A stretch of DNA of 32,717 nt from Candidatus Omnitrophota bacterium (GCA_023247575.1 JAHFGE010000005.1:1-32717); one strand, 5' to 3'; counted from the stretch's first letter, positions 15,152-23,800 are shown. The notes: generated from the sequence alone by a model not told the origin. Made by a program: numbers and translations.

Positions 15152-15622
15152 ATGAGAAGACGTCGTGCAGAAAAAAGAAAAGTCACAGGTGATCCTAAAT
15201 ATAACAGTGAATCAGTGACCCGTTTTATTTCCATTATTATGACAAGGGGTAAAAGAACTATTGCCGAACGAATAGTTTATAGTGCTTTGGATATCTTGAA
15301 GGAAAAAACTCAGGAAGAAAATCCTATCAAAGCTCTTAATAAAGCTATTGATAATGTACGTCCGCGTTTGGAAGTCAAATCTCGTCGGGTGGGTGGGGCC
15401 ACTTATCAGGTTCCCACCGATGTATTGCCAGTACGTGGAATGTCTTTGGCCATGCGTTGGATTCGTGATTTTGCTAGAAATAAAAAAGGTAAACCAATGG
15501 AAATTAAACTCGCCGAAGAATTAGTATCCGCATACAAATCCGAAGGTCCGGCGATTAAGAGACGTGATGAAACACATAAAATGGCGGAAGCCAACCGTGC
15601 TTTCAGCCATTTAAGGTGGTAA
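15152..15622 (+). CDS. rpsG: 30S ribosomal protein S7
   Basis: S7 nucleates assembly of the 30S head and touches the E-site tRNA; in E. coli it represses the str operon. The 156 residues equal the standard long form. Family blocks are visible: MRRRRAEKR (N-terminal arm), NSESVTRFISIIMTRGKRT, VKSRRVGGATYQVPTDV (73-89) and the C-terminal RRDETHKMAEANRAFSHLRW. It starts 3 nt after the rpsL stop. A strong hairpin follows (15642-15667) before fusA. Confidence 0.97.
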   Translation: MRRRRAEKRKVTGDPKYNSESVTRFISIIMTRGKRTIAERIVYSALDILKEKTQEENPIKALNKAIDNVRPRLEVKSRRVGGATYQVPTDVLPVRGMSLAMRWIRDFARNKKGKPMEIKLAEELVSAYKSEGPAIKRRDETHKMAEANRAFSHLRW

Positions 15623-15641
15623 AGAAAAAAATATTGAGGGA

Positions 15642-15667
15642 AAAGGGGGCACCAAAGTGCCCCCTTT
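15642..15667 (+). promoter_or_regulatory. 11-bp hairpin between rpsG and fusA, next to the fusA start
   Basis: AAAGGGGGCAC (15642-15652), loop CAAA, GTGCCCCCTTT (15657-15667), perfect pairing. Only TTTC follows on the 3' side, so it is a poor intrinsic terminator, and essential fusA and tuf lie downstream. It ends 9 nt before the fusA ATG, which has no Shine-Dalgarno sequence within reach. GAGG (15636-15639) sits just before the hairpin and would be about 11 nt from ATG once the hairpin folds. Confidence 0.6.
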
Positions 15668-15676
15668 CGTATAAAT

Positions 15677-17791
15677 ATGCCAAGTAATGCTATACCTTTA
15701 AATAAATTTCGTAATTTTGGAATTATCGCCCATATTGATGCTGGTAAAACTACCACTACTGAACGTATCCTTTATTACACCGGTGTTATTCATAAAATGG
15801 GAGATATTGACGAGGGTAATACCACTATGGACTGGATGCCACAAGAACAGGAACGCGGTATTACTATCACAGCTGCAGCCACGACTTGCTTTTGGCGTGA
15901 TCACCGTTTAAACATTATTGATACTCCTGGTCACGTAGATTTTACTATCGAAGTTGAGCGTTCTTTGAAGGTCCTGGATGGTTGCGTGATTGTTTTATGC
16001 GGATGTTCCGGTGTTCAGCCTCAAACCGAGACAGTTTATCGTCAGGCCGATAAATACAATGTTCCGCGCATCGCCTTTGTCAACAAAATTGATCGTTTGG
16101 GTGCTGATTTTGATCGCGTCGTTGGTGAAGTGCATGAACGTCTGGGCGCTAATGCCGCTGGAATCGAGTTTCCCGATGGCACAGAAGATAATTTTAAAGG
16201 CATTGTGGATGTTATCAATGAGCAATACATTCAGTATAAAGACAAAGATGGTATGGAATATGAGCGATTGACTTTGCCCGAACAATTTAAGAATAAAGTC
16301 AAGAAATACCGTCATGACTTGATTGAACGCTTGGCGGAAGTTGATGATGAAATGGCGGACTTATTTCTTAACGGCAAGGAACCTACCAAAGAACAAATTA
16401 TGACTGCGATTCGTCGCACTGTCATCACATGTAAATTCATTCCTGTTTTGGTAGGTACCTCTTTAAGAAATAGAGGGGTCCAAATGGTCCTTGATGCCAT
16501 TGTGGATTTTCTCCCATCCCCGCTTGATATCCCTCCTATGAAAGGTCATGACCCTGATAACAAAGAAGAAATGATCCAGTTAAAAGCTGATGATATCCAA
16601 CCACCGGTAGGTTTGGTTTTTAAAATTGCTTCTGATCCTTATGTTGGTAAAATTTTCTTTACTCGTATTTATTCCGGTAAATTCGTTCCCGGTCAACCTT
16701 ATTTGAATTCTTCCAATGGCAAAAGAGAAAAAATTTCTAAGATTGTGTTGATGCATGCCAATAAGCAGGAAATTGTTAGTTCTGCTTCGGCCGGTGAAAT
16801 TGTTGCCTTGGTGGGCCTCAAAGAGTCCAAATCAGGTGATACTTTATGCTCGGAAGACAAACCCATTTTATTGGAAGGATTGAGACCGCCAGAACCGGTT
16901 GTTTCCCTAGCGATTGAACCTAAAACTAAAGCTGCCCAAGACAAGATGGGAATTGTTTTACGTAAATTTTTGGATGAGGACCCTTCCTTGCGTGTGAAAT
17001 TCGATCAAGAAACTTCTCAAACAATTATTTCCGGTATGGGGGAATTACATTTGGAAATCATTGTAGACCGCATGAAGCGGGAAAATAATTTGGAGGCTAA
17101 TGTTGGGCGCCCTGAAGTTGCTTATAAGGAAGCTATTATCAAAAAAGTTACAGGTATTGTAGGTAAATATATTTCTCAAACCGGTGGTCGAGGTAAATAT
17201 GGTCATTGCGTGATTGATGTTGAGCCAGCTGAGCATGGTAAAGGGATTGTGTTTATTGATAAAATTAGAAGCGGGGCCATTCCTCGCGAATTTATTAAGC
17301 CAACTTTCGAAGGTATTGAAATAGGCGCACAAAATGGTATACTAGCTGGTTATCCAGTAACCGATTTTATCGTTACCTTGGTAGATGGTTCTTACCATGA
17401 CGTTGATTCAGATGAAATGTCGTTTCAGCTAGCTGGTAAACGAGCGGTTCAAGAAGCCTTTCGGCAAATCCACAAAATTGGAGGATATGTTTTTCAAGAA
17501 CCGATTATGAAATTGGAGATTACGGTTCCTGAAGATTATTGGGGGAATGTTATTGGTGATTTAATGACCCGTCGGGCTCAAATCAAGGAAACCGGCAACC
17601 GTGGTAAATTAAAAACTGCTATTGCCAATGTTCCCTTGGCTGAAATGTTTGGCTACGCGAATGCGCTGCGGTCTCTGACACAGGGGCGCGCATCATTCTC
17701 TATGGAACCTTCGTTTTACGCGCAGGTTCCTAATCAAATCGCTGAAAAAATCATCGGCGCTCGTCAAGAGATCGCCGCAAAAAGGAGTTGA
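15677..17791 (+). CDS. fusA: Elongation factor G
   Basis: EF-G is the GTPase that moves tRNA and mRNA through the ribosome after peptide transfer and helps recycle ribosomes. The 704 residues are standard for EF-G1. GTPase motifs are AHIDAGKTT (18-26), QEQERGITI (switch II side, 56-64), DTPGH (82-86) and NKID (136-139). The domain IV loop region shows TGGRGKYGHCVIDVEPAE. The C-terminal fold has VTVPEDYWGNVIGDL-like sequence (ITVPEDYWGNVIGDLMTRR). The start follows the family N-terminus (MPSN..PLNKFRNFGIIAHID). With no close Shine-Dalgarno sequence, initiation may depend on the hairpin just upstream. tuf follows after 51 nt. Confidence 0.97.
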   Translation: MPSNAIPLNKFRNFGIIAHIDAGKTTTTERILYYTGVIHKMGDIDEGNTTMDWMPQEQERGITITAAATTCFWRDHRLNIIDTPGHVDFTIEVERSLKVLDGCVIVLCGCSGVQPQTETVYRQADKYNVPRIAFVNKIDRLGADFDRVVGEVHERLGANAAGIEFPDGTEDNFKGIVDVINEQYIQYKDKDGMEYERLTLPEQFKNKVKKYRHDLIERLAEVDDEMADLFLNGKEPTKEQIMTAIRRTVITCKFIPVLVGTSLRNRGVQMVLDAIVDFLPSPLDIPPMKGHDPDNKEEMIQLKADDIQPPVGLVFKIASDPYVGKIFFTRIYSGKFVPGQPYLNSSNGKREKISKIVLMHANKQEIVSSASAGEIVALVGLKESKSGDTLCSEDKPILLEGLRPPEPVVSLAIEPKTKAAQDKMGIVLRKFLDEDPSLRVKFDQETSQTIISGMGELHLEIIVDRMKRENNLEANVGRPEVAYKEAIIKKVTGIVGKYISQTGGRGKYGHCVIDVEPAEHGKGIVFIDKIRSGAIPREFIKPTFEGIEIGAQNGILAGYPVTDFIVTLVDGSYHDVDSDEMSFQLAGKRAVQEAFRQIHKIGGYVFQEPIMKLEITVPEDYWGNVIGDLMTRRAQIKETGNRGKLKTAIANVPLAEMFGYANALRSLTQGRASFSMEPSFYAQVPNQIAEKIIGARQEIAAKRS

Positions 17792-17805
17792 GTCTATACA
17801 CTTAA

Positions 17806-17811
17806 TATAAT
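17806..17811 (+). promoter_or_regulatory. Possible -10 box upstream of tuf (weak)
   Basis: TATAAT in the AT-rich fusA-tuf gap, 32 nt before the tuf start. No acceptable -35 box lies 16-18 nt upstream; TTGAGT at 17788 is only 12 nt away. It could be an extra tuf promoter, but the support is slight. Confidence 0.2.
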
Positions 17812-17842
17812 AGAAAAGAACAATAAAACGGAGGATTAGGCA

Positions 17843-19039
17843 ATGGCAAAAGGAAAATTCGAACGTAAAAAACCACACTTGAATATCGGTACAATTGGCC
17901 ACGTAGATCATGGTAAGACGACTCTGTCGGCGGCTATTACGACAGTTTTAAGTAAAAAAGGTTTGGCTGAAGCGCGTCCCTATGATTCCATTGACAATGC
18001 GCCAGAAGAAAAGGAACGGGGTGTTACTATTAACATTTCCCACTTGGAATATGAGACAGAAGCTCGTCACTACGCTCACATCGATTGTCCGGGACACGCC
18101 GACTATATTAAAAACATGATCACCGGTGCCGCTCAAATGGATGGAGCCATTCTAGTCGTTTCCGCTGCCGATGGCCCTATGCCTCAAACTCGTGAGCACA
18201 TCCTTTTAGCCCGTCAAGTTAACGTTCCTCGCATTGTTGTGTTCATGAATAAATGTGATCAGGTTTCTGATAAAGAACTGTTGGATTTAGTCGAATTGGA
18301 AGTTCGTGATTTGTTAACGAAGTACAAATTCGATGGCGATAAAACTCCTATCATTCGTGGTTCAGCTCTGGATGCTTTAAATAATTCTAGTGATTTTGGA
18401 GGTAAAGCCAAACCGATTCTTGATCTCATGAAAGCCGTTGATGAGTATGTCCCTACACCAGTACGTGAATTGGATAAACCTTTCCTATTGGCTGTTGAAG
18501 ACGTCTTTACTATCTCCGGTCGTGGAACAGTGGCTACCGGTCGTGTAGAACGTGGCCGTGTCAAAGTGGGCGAAGAGATCCAGCTTGTCGGTTTGCGTCC
18601 AGAATCGAAAAATGTGGTTGTGACCGGTGTAGAGATGTTTCGAAAGGAATTGGATGAAGGTCAAGCTGGTGACAACGTTGGTTTGCTTTTACGCGGTGTT
18701 AATAAGGAAGATGTGGAACGTGGTATGGTCTTAGCGGCGAAGGGTTCCATCACACCGCACACCAAATTCAAGGCTTCTGTCTATATTTTGACTAAAGAAG
18801 AAGGTGGCCGTCATACACCATTCTTTAAAGGTTATCGTCCTCAGTTTTATTTTAGAACGACCGACGTGACCGGTACCGCTCAATTGCCTGCTGGTGTCGA
18901 AATGTGCATGCCTGGCGATAATGTGCAATTGGAAGTGGAATTGATTTCACCAGTGGCCATGGAAAAAGAATTACGTTTCGCTATTCGTGAAGGCGGCCAT
19001 ACGGTCGGAGCAGGGGTCATTTCCGAAGTGTTAAAATAA
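17843..19039 (+). CDS. tuf: Elongation factor Tu
   Basis: EF-Tu delivers aminoacyl-tRNA to the ribosomal A site with GTP hydrolysis. The 398 residues fit the family. GTPase motifs are GHVDHGKT (19-26), DCPGH (81-85, with catalytic His85) and NKCD (136-139). Domains II and III follow (FTISGRGTVATGRVERG; GGRHTPFFKGYRPQFYFRTTDVT split across the EF-Ts/tRNA face). GGAGGA at 17831-17836 is a strong ribosome-binding site at 6-7 nt, among the best in the window, as expected for one of the most abundant proteins. It lies between fusA and rpsJ in standard str-S10 order. Only one tuf copy is seen here. Confidence 0.98.
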   Translation: MAKGKFERKKPHLNIGTIGHVDHGKTTLSAAITTVLSKKGLAEARPYDSIDNAPEEKERGVTINISHLEYETEARHYAHIDCPGHADYIKNMITGAAQMDGAILVVSAADGPMPQTREHILLARQVNVPRIVVFMNKCDQVSDKELLDLVELEVRDLLTKYKFDGDKTPIIRGSALDALNNSSDFGGKAKPILDLMKAVDEYVPTPVRELDKPFLLAVEDVFTISGRGTVATGRVERGRVKVGEEIQLVGLRPESKNVVVTGVEMFRKELDEGQAGDNVGLLLRGVNKEDVERGMVLAAKGSITPHTKFKASVYILTKEEGGRHTPFFKGYRPQFYFRTTDVTGTAQLPAGVEMCMPGDNVQLEVELISPVAMEKELRFAIREGGHTVGAGVISEVLK

Positions 19040-19040
19040 T

Positions 19041-19085
19041 GTAGGGGCGGGTTAGACGGTCTAGCACGGGCAAACCCGCCCGTCC
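19041..19085 (+). repeat. GTAGGGGCG palindrome, copy 1, between tuf and rpsJ
   Basis: GGGCGGGTT (19045-19053) pairs with AACCCGCCC (19073-19081) around a 19-nt loop containing TAGACGGTCTA. It shares its left edge GTAGGGGCG with the element at 26687-26713. No T-run follows beyond TTTT at 19087-19090, which is separated from the stem by CGTCCA. It fills most of the 60-nt gap, in a region where gaps are usually about 10 nt. Confidence 0.55.
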
Positions 19086-19099
19086 ATTTTAAGAATATT

Positions 19100-19402
19100 A
19101 TGCAAAAAATTCGTATCAAACTAAAAGCATTTGACCATCGGTTGATTGACCAATCAACCCAGGAGATTGTGGATACAGCCATTCGTACTGGCGCTCAAGT
19201 GTTGGGGCCGGTACCTTTGCCGACCAAAAAGGAACTGTACACCGTGCTGCGTTCACCGGTGATCGACAAAAAAAGCCGTGAACAGTTCCAATTGGCCACG
19301 CATAAACGCTTGATTGATTTAGTTAATCCAACATCCAAAACGGTGGATGCTTTGCGTAAGCTCAATTTGCCAGCCGGCGTAGATGTAGAAATTAAACAGT
19401 AG
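19100..19402 (+). CDS. rpsJ: 30S ribosomal protein S10 (NusE)
   Basis: S10 sits in the 30S head; as NusE it joins NusB in antitermination and binds the KOW domain of NusG, encoded in this same cluster. The 100 residues fit the family (about 102). Family signatures are QKIRIKLKAFDHRLIDQS (2-19), GPVPLPTKKELYTVLRSP and VDALRKLNLPAGVDVEIK. No strong Shine-Dalgarno sequence precedes the ATG (only TTAAG), and a palindromic element lies just upstream. Confidence 0.97.
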   Translation: MQKIRIKLKAFDHRLIDQSTQEIVDTAIRTGAQVLGPVPLPTKKELYTVLRSPVIDKKSREQFQLATHKRLIDLVNPTSKTVDALRKLNLPAGVDVEIKQ

Positions 19403-19446
19403 GGACAAGGCAAAAGGGTCTTGTTTGTATTAATAAGGAGTTTATC

Positions 19447-20154
19447 GTGATTAGAGGTCTAATGGGCAAAAAAGTGGGCATGACTCAGATTTTCGACAAT
19501 GAGGGGAATATTATTCCTGTGACTATTGTGGAAGCTGGTCCTTGCACGGTACTCGGATTAAAAGAAAATCCAACCAAAGTGGTTTTGGGTTACGAGCCGG
19601 TTAAAGAAAACCGTTTAAACAAACCCACGGGTGGTTTTTTTAAGAAAATCGGTGTGAGTCCCTTAAAACGGATTCGGGAATTTGCCAGTAGCGACAATAA
19701 AGAATATAAAATTGGCCAGGAAATCAGAGCCGATTTCTTTAAGCCGGGAGATTTCGTCGATGTAATGGGGACATCCATCGGTAAGGGATTTCAGGGTGGG
19801 ATGGTGCGTTGGCATTGGAGTGGTGGTCCTGCAGCTCATGGTTCTATGCATCATCGTCGTATTGGATCCAATAGCTCTTCGTCAGATCCGTCGCGGACTT
19901 TTAAGGGGCACCACATGCCAGGCCACATGGGTATGGATACGGTTACTATTCAAGGCCTGCGTGTCATGCGTGTAGAACCAGAATATAATTTGATTCTGGT
20001 TAAAGGATCTGTACCAGGATCAAAAGATGGATTTTTAGTGATTAATAAATCTAGAAAAAAACTTTCTCGTTCACTAGAAGAGAAAAAGGAAATCGTGGCC
20101 ATTAAGCGTAATCCTATGAAGCAGAGCAAGGTTAAGGCCACTGGTAAAAAATAA
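19447..20154 (+). CDS. rplC: 50S ribosomal protein L3
   Basis: L3 is an early assembly protein that reaches toward the peptidyl-transferase centre. The 235 residues are slightly longer than in E. coli (209), with a basic C-terminal extension (SRKKLSRSLEEKKEIVAIKR onward). Conserved blocks are MGKKVGMTQIF, VMGTSIGKGFQGGMVRWHW and MPGHMGMDTVTIQGLRV. It starts with GTG at 19447, preceded by AAGGAG at good distance. The gap to rpsJ is 44 nt with no obvious structure. The order rpsJ-rplC-rplD-rplW-rplB is the standard S10 operon. Confidence 0.96.
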   Translation: MIRGLMGKKVGMTQIFDNEGNIIPVTIVEAGPCTVLGLKENPTKVVLGYEPVKENRLNKPTGGFFKKIGVSPLKRIREFASSDNKEYKIGQEIRADFFKPGDFVDVMGTSIGKGFQGGMVRWHWSGGPAAHGSMHHRRIGSNSSSSDPSRTFKGHHMPGHMGMDTVTIQGLRVMRVEPEYNLILVKGSVPGSKDGFLVINKSRKKLSRSLEEKKEIVAIKRNPMKQSKVKATGKK

Positions 20155-20163
20155 GGATTTTGT

Positions 20164-20787
20164 ATGCCGGAATTAAGCATTCTCGATAGCCAAGGTAAAA
20201 AAACGAGTAGCGTGGATCTTCCCAAAAAGCCATTTGGAGTACGTGCACATGATGCAGTGGTTCATCAAGCCGTTGTTATGTATCAGAGTAACGCTCGTCA
20301 AGGGACTGTTTGTACTAAAGATCGTTCATTAGTTTCCGGTGGCGGTAAAAAACCATGGCGGCAAAAGGGAACGGGCCGTGCTCGGGCGGGTTCGATCCGT
20401 TCTCCGTTATGGAAAAAAGGGGGTATTATCTTTGGACCAAAGCCCCGTGATTTTTCCATGCGAGTACCCCATAAAGTACGTATCGCTGCCTTACGGGAAT
20501 CTTTGAATGCCAAATTTTTAAGCAATGAGCTTATTTGTGTGGATCCAATGGATATTATTTCGGGGAAAACCAAAGATTTTGCTCAAGTATTAGAAAATTT
20601 AAAAATGAGAGGTCGTATTTTGGCGTTACTGGATGGATCTGATGCCAAAACATTTTTGGCTTCCCGTAATATTGCTGGTCTGACATTAAACCGTGCTAGC
20701 GATGTCAACGCGCTTGACATTTTAAGCAATAAAAATTTGTTGGTGACTAAAACAGCCTTAAACACATTACTGAAAAGAATTCAATGA
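20164..20787 (+). CDS. rplD: 50S ribosomal protein L4
   Basis: L4 lines the nascent-peptide exit tunnel with an extended loop and in E. coli represses the S10 operon by attenuation and translation block. The 207 residues fit the family. The tunnel-loop region is visible as GGGKKPWRQKGTGRARAGS (about 59-77), followed by SPLWKKGGIIFGPKPRDFS. The C-terminal globular part (ILALLDGSDAKTFLASRN) is alpha/beta. I see no S10-type leader hairpin before rpsJ, so L4 attenuation as in E. coli is not supported. It starts 9 nt after rplC. Confidence 0.96.
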   Translation: MPELSILDSQGKKTSSVDLPKKPFGVRAHDAVVHQAVVMYQSNARQGTVCTKDRSLVSGGGKKPWRQKGTGRARAGSIRSPLWKKGGIIFGPKPRDFSMRVPHKVRIAALRESLNAKFLSNELICVDPMDIISGKTKDFAQVLENLKMRGRILALLDGSDAKTFLASRNIAGLTLNRASDVNALDILSNKNLLVTKTALNTLLKRIQ

Positions 20788-20797
20788 CAGAGGTAAC

Positions 20798-21076
20798 ATG
20801 CGTACATCTTATGATGTGATTAAAAGTTTGATTCGTACCGAAAAGAGTACTTCTCAGGAAAAACAGCGCCAATATTCCTTTAGGGTGGCTCCAGTAGCGA
20901 CAAAGATTGATATTAAGCGTGCGATTGAGGACATTTATAAAGTCAAGGTTCAGGATGTCAATACTATCCATGTTCTTGGGAAATTAAAGCGCGTGCGCTT
21001 TAAGGCTGGTTATAGTTCTTCTTGGAAAAAAGCCGTTGTCTCTTTGCAAGAGGGACAGAAAATTGAGGTAGCCTAA
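20798..21076 (+). CDS. rplW: 50S ribosomal protein L23
   Basis: L23 lies at the tunnel exit and is the docking site for trigger factor and SRP. The 92 residues fit the family (about 95-100). Signatures are the N-terminal DVIKSLIRTEKST, the central YSFRVAPVATKIDIKRAIEDIY and the C-terminal KKAVVSLQEGQKIEV. It starts 10 nt after rplD (AGAGGTAA precedes the ATG) and ends 2 nt before rplB. Confidence 0.95.
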   Translation: MRTSYDVIKSLIRTEKSTSQEKQRQYSFRVAPVATKIDIKRAIEDIYKVKVQDVNTIHVLGKLKRVRFKAGYSSSWKKAVVSLQEGQKIEVA

Positions 21077-21078
21077 GT

Positions 21079-21918
21079 ATGGGTATTCGTCGTTTTAAAC
21101 CTACAACAAGCGGTCTTCGTCATACGGCTCTGGCGGATTTTGTGGAAATTACCAAAAGTAGACCGGAAAAATCTTTACTTCGCCCGTTGAAAAGCTCTGG
21201 TGGACGTAATTCTTATGGTCGTATTACCTCTCGTCACCGCGGTGGCGGCCATAAGCGTATGTATCGTCTAATTGATTTTAAACGTAATCGTATAGATGAT
21301 CCGGCAACAGTTTTGGCGATTGAATACGATCCCAATCGCACGGCTCGTATTGCCCTTCTCCAGTACCAAAGCGATAAATCTAAATCTTACATTTTAGCTC
21401 CGCTAGATTTGAAAGTAGGAGATAAAGTTATCAGTACTAATAATGCGGATGTAGAAATTAAACCAGGTAACTGCCTGCCATTATCCAAAATTCCTTTAGG
21501 AACAGGCATTCATAACATTGAACTTAAAAGCGGCAAAGGCGGTCAAATTGTCCGTTCAGCCGGTGCTACGGCTCAGATGATTGCACGTGAAGGAGCTTTT
21601 GCCCATGTGCGTCTTCCATCCAGCGAAGTGCGTAAAATTCCGATTGAATGTCGGGCTACCATTGGCCAGTTAAGCAATGTAGAAAATGAAACCATTTCTA
21701 TTGGAAAAGCTGGTCGCAGCCGTTGGTTAGGCCGTCGTGGTCAATCTCGTGGGGTTGTTATGAATCCTGTGGATCATCCTCATGGCGGAGGTGAAGGCAA
21801 GGCTCCTCAGGGGAACCCTCATCCGGTGACACCATGGGGTAAACCGACCAAGGGTTACAAAACCCGTCGTCCCCATAAATATTCGGACTATTTAATTGTG
21901 AGAAGAAGGGCTAAATAA
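21079..21918 (+). CDS. rplB: 50S ribosomal protein L2
   Basis: L2 is essential for subunit association and for building the peptidyl-transferase centre. The 279 residues fit the family (about 275). Visible are the N-terminal MGIRRFKPTTSGLRHTAL, the RNA-binding GRITSRHRGGGHKRMYRLID, and the conserved C-terminal VMNPVDHPHGGGEGKAP, whose histidine lies near the catalytic centre. The end, KTRRPHKYSDYLIVRRR, is typical. It starts 2 nt after rplW. Confidence 0.97.
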   Translation: MGIRRFKPTTSGLRHTALADFVEITKSRPEKSLLRPLKSSGGRNSYGRITSRHRGGGHKRMYRLIDFKRNRIDDPATVLAIEYDPNRTARIALLQYQSDKSKSYILAPLDLKVGDKVISTNNADVEIKPGNCLPLSKIPLGTGIHNIELKSGKGGQIVRSAGATAQMIAREGAFAHVRLPSSEVRKIPIECRATIGQLSNVENETISIGKAGRSRWLGRRGQSRGVVMNPVDHPHGGGEGKAPQGNPHPVTPWGKPTKGYKTRRPHKYSDYLIVRRRAK

Positions 21919-21921
21919 AAC

Positions 21922-22209
21922 ATGTCTCGTTCGATTAAAAAAGGTGCATACGTAGAGGAATCTTTAAGACATCGATTTGATAGGATTGTTTCCAGTGGAC
22001 AGCGTCAGCCAATTAAGACATGGTCCCGGCGTTCCACGATCATTCCTGATTTTGTAGGGTATACTTTTGCCATCCATGATGGCCGTAAACATGTTCCCAT
22101 CTTTGTGACGGAAAACATGGTCGGTATGAAATTGGGAGATTTTGTGACCACCCGTACATTCAAGGCGCATGGTGGTGTTAAGGCCAAGAAGGCCATGCAG
22201 AAAAAATAG
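21922..22209 (+). CDS. rpsS: 30S ribosomal protein S19
   Basis: S19 lies in the 30S head and contacts the A-site finger of the large subunit. The 95 residues fit the family (about 92). Signatures are MSRSIKKGAYVEESL, IKTWSRRSTIIPDFVGYTFAIHDGRKHVP (split at 33-61) and MVGMKLGDFVTTRTFKAHG. It starts 3 nt after rplB. The following 55-nt gap to rplV holds a short imperfect hairpin (ACCTG TTGG CAGGT). Confidence 0.97.
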   Translation: MSRSIKKGAYVEESLRHRFDRIVSSGQRQPIKTWSRRSTIIPDFVGYTFAIHDGRKHVPIFVTENMVGMKLGDFVTTRTFKAHGGVKAKKAMQKK

Positions 22210-22264
22210 CCGTGAGGGCATTAGCTACCTGTTGGCAGGTTAGGCCTATACAGAAGGATTTGAA

Positions 22265-22600
22265 ATGATTGCATCGGCTCAAGGAAGATTTTTAAGAGTA
22301 TCATCGATGAAAGTTCGTCAGGTTATTGATGTGATTCGTGGTAAAGATGTCCTGACTTCTCAAGTTCTTTTGGCTCAAATTAATAAAGGCTCTAGTGCTT
22401 TTGTTAAAAAAGTTTTGGATTCAGCCGTTAGCAATGCGAAGCAAAAGGGTATTATGGAAGAGCAATTGTTTATTTCGCGTATCAGCGCAAATCATGGCGG
22501 TGCCTGGAAACGTTATCGGGCGGCTTCTTTTGGACGAGCCACTCCGATTTTACGCCGTACTACTCATTTAAACGTGGAATTGGATCTTAAAACCAAGTAG
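22265..22600 (+). CDS. rplV: 50S ribosomal protein L22
   Basis: L22 sends a long hairpin into the exit tunnel, a site of macrolide resistance changes in other species. The 111 residues equal the family length. Visible are MKVRQVIDVIRGKDV (16-30) and the C-terminal hairpin GGAWKRYRAASFGRATPILRR, which ends in THLNVEL. AAGGA at 22255-22259 is 5 nt before ATG. It precedes rpsC by 11 nt. Confidence 0.96.
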   Translation: MIASAQGRFLRVSSMKVRQVIDVIRGKDVLTSQVLLAQINKGSSAFVKKVLDSAVSNAKQKGIMEEQLFISRISANHGGAWKRYRAASFGRATPILRRTTHLNVELDLKTK

Positions 22601-22611
22601 GAGAAAAAAAC

Positions 22612-23367
22612 GTGGGACAAAAAGTTCATCCCTTAGTATTAAGGATTGGTTATACGAAAAATTGGCGTAGCCTTTGGTATGCCGAGCGCCGTGAATTCGC
22701 TAAGAATGTTCAGGAAGATTTTAAGGTTCGCAAATATATCAATAAGCAATTTAAACAGGCTGCTGTTTCCTTGATTGTTATTGAACGTTTGGCCGAACAG
22801 ATCAAAATTCGTATCCATTCCGCCCGTCCTGGAGTGATTATCGGTCGCCGTGGTGCTGATATTGATCGTTTACGTGCAGATTTAGGCACGATTACAAAAA
22901 AAGAGATTCAGGTTGATATTCAGGAAATTAAAAATCCATCCATCGAGGCTCAGTTGATAGCTCAAAGCGTTGCGTTTCAATTGGAAAAACGCGTGGCTTT
23001 TCGACGGGCCATGAAACGCGCCATGGAACAAGCGCGGGCTGCTGGTGCTAAGGGTATTAAAATTCGCTGTTCAGGACGTTTAGGCGGAACGGAAATGGCA
23101 CGCAGCGAAAAATATTATGAAGGAAAGGTCCCTTTGCAAACCTTACGTGCCGATATCGACTATGGATTTGCGGAAGCCTTGACAACTTATGGGCTTTTGG
23201 GCATAAAGGTTTGGGTTTACAAAGGGGATGTTATCAAAGATCAGGAAGAGATTGAAGCCCTAGCTGTTCAGGCGCAACAAGGGCAACAGCCTGTCTTGGC
23301 CAATAAACCAGAACCTCAAACTCAAACAGCAATGCCAGCGTCCGAAGCACAAGAGCTAAAAACTTAG
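22612..23367 (+). CDS. rpsC: 30S ribosomal protein S3
   Basis: S3 forms part of the mRNA entry channel and helicase. The 251 residues begin with GTG, supported by AGGAG at 22600-22604. The KH type 2 domain is about residues 38-108 (IKIRIHSARPGVIIGRRGAD). The C-terminal domain has GAKGIKIRCSGRLGGTEMAR and LQTLRADIDYGFAEA. A low-complexity tail after about residue 218 (rich in Gln, Ala, Pro) makes it longer than the E. coli protein (233). It is followed by rplP after 19 nt. Confidence 0.96.
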   Translation: MGQKVHPLVLRIGYTKNWRSLWYAERREFAKNVQEDFKVRKYINKQFKQAAVSLIVIERLAEQIKIRIHSARPGVIIGRRGADIDRLRADLGTITKKEIQVDIQEIKNPSIEAQLIAQSVAFQLEKRVAFRRAMKRAMEQARAAGAKGIKIRCSGRLGGTEMARSEKYYEGKVPLQTLRADIDYGFAEALTTYGLLGIKVWVYKGDVIKDQEEIEALAVQAQQGQQPVLANKPEPQTQTAMPASEAQELKT

Positions 23368-23386
23368 ACCCGGGGAGATTGATTGT

Positions 23387-23800
23387 ATGTTGTTAATGCC
23401 CAAAAGAGTTAAGTATCGTAAAACCCAGAAAGGGAAGTCCCGCGGTCTTGCTATGACCGGCAACCAAATGAAATTTGGAGAATACGGGTTAAAAGCTTTA
23501 GAGAATGGTTTTATCCCAGCTCGCCAATTGGAGGCTTCCCGTGTCGTGGTAGCCCGTAAATTGCGCGGTTCCGGTAAACTTTGGATTAATGCATTTCCCT
23601 ATAAATCCATCACCAAAAAACCAGCGGAAACTCGTATGGGAAAAGGTAAAGGTGATTTGGATCATTGGGTAGCGGTCGTTAAACGAGGCAAGGTTGTTTT
23701 TGAGTTGGGTGGTGTTCCGGAAGATTTTGCCAGACAAATCTTACGCCTGGTGGCATTTAAATTGTCGGTAAGAACTAAATTTATCACCCGTCAGGAGTAG
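23387..23800 (+). CDS. rplP: 50S ribosomal protein L16
   Basis: L16 helps position A-site tRNA and is a late assembly protein. The 137 residues match the family (about 136): PKRVKYRKTQKGKSRGLA, GEYGLKALENGFIPARQLEA (26-45), NAFPYKSITKKPAETRMGKGKG. The start at 23387 (MLLMPKR) is preferred over the ATG at 23396 because GGGGAG at 23372-23377 is 9 nt from the first and 18 nt from the second; E. coli also begins ML.PKR. Confidence 0.95.
   Translation: MLLMPKRVKYRKTQKGKSRGLAMTGNQMKFGEYGLKALENGFIPARQLEASRVVVARKLRGSGKLWINAFPYKSITKKPAETRMGKGKGDLDHWVAVVKRGKVVFELGGVPEDFARQILRLVAFKLSVRTKFITRQE

Noticed and set aside
15642..15667. Intrinsic terminator after rpsG
   Set aside because: The stem is strong but only TTTC follows, and fusA begins 9 nt later with no promoter between. 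Read as a leader structure instead.
23179..23207. Promoter-like TTGACA-N17-CATAAA inside rpsC
   Set aside because: The -10 matches four of six and it would give a 180-nt leader to rplP inside a tight operon. Not convincing.
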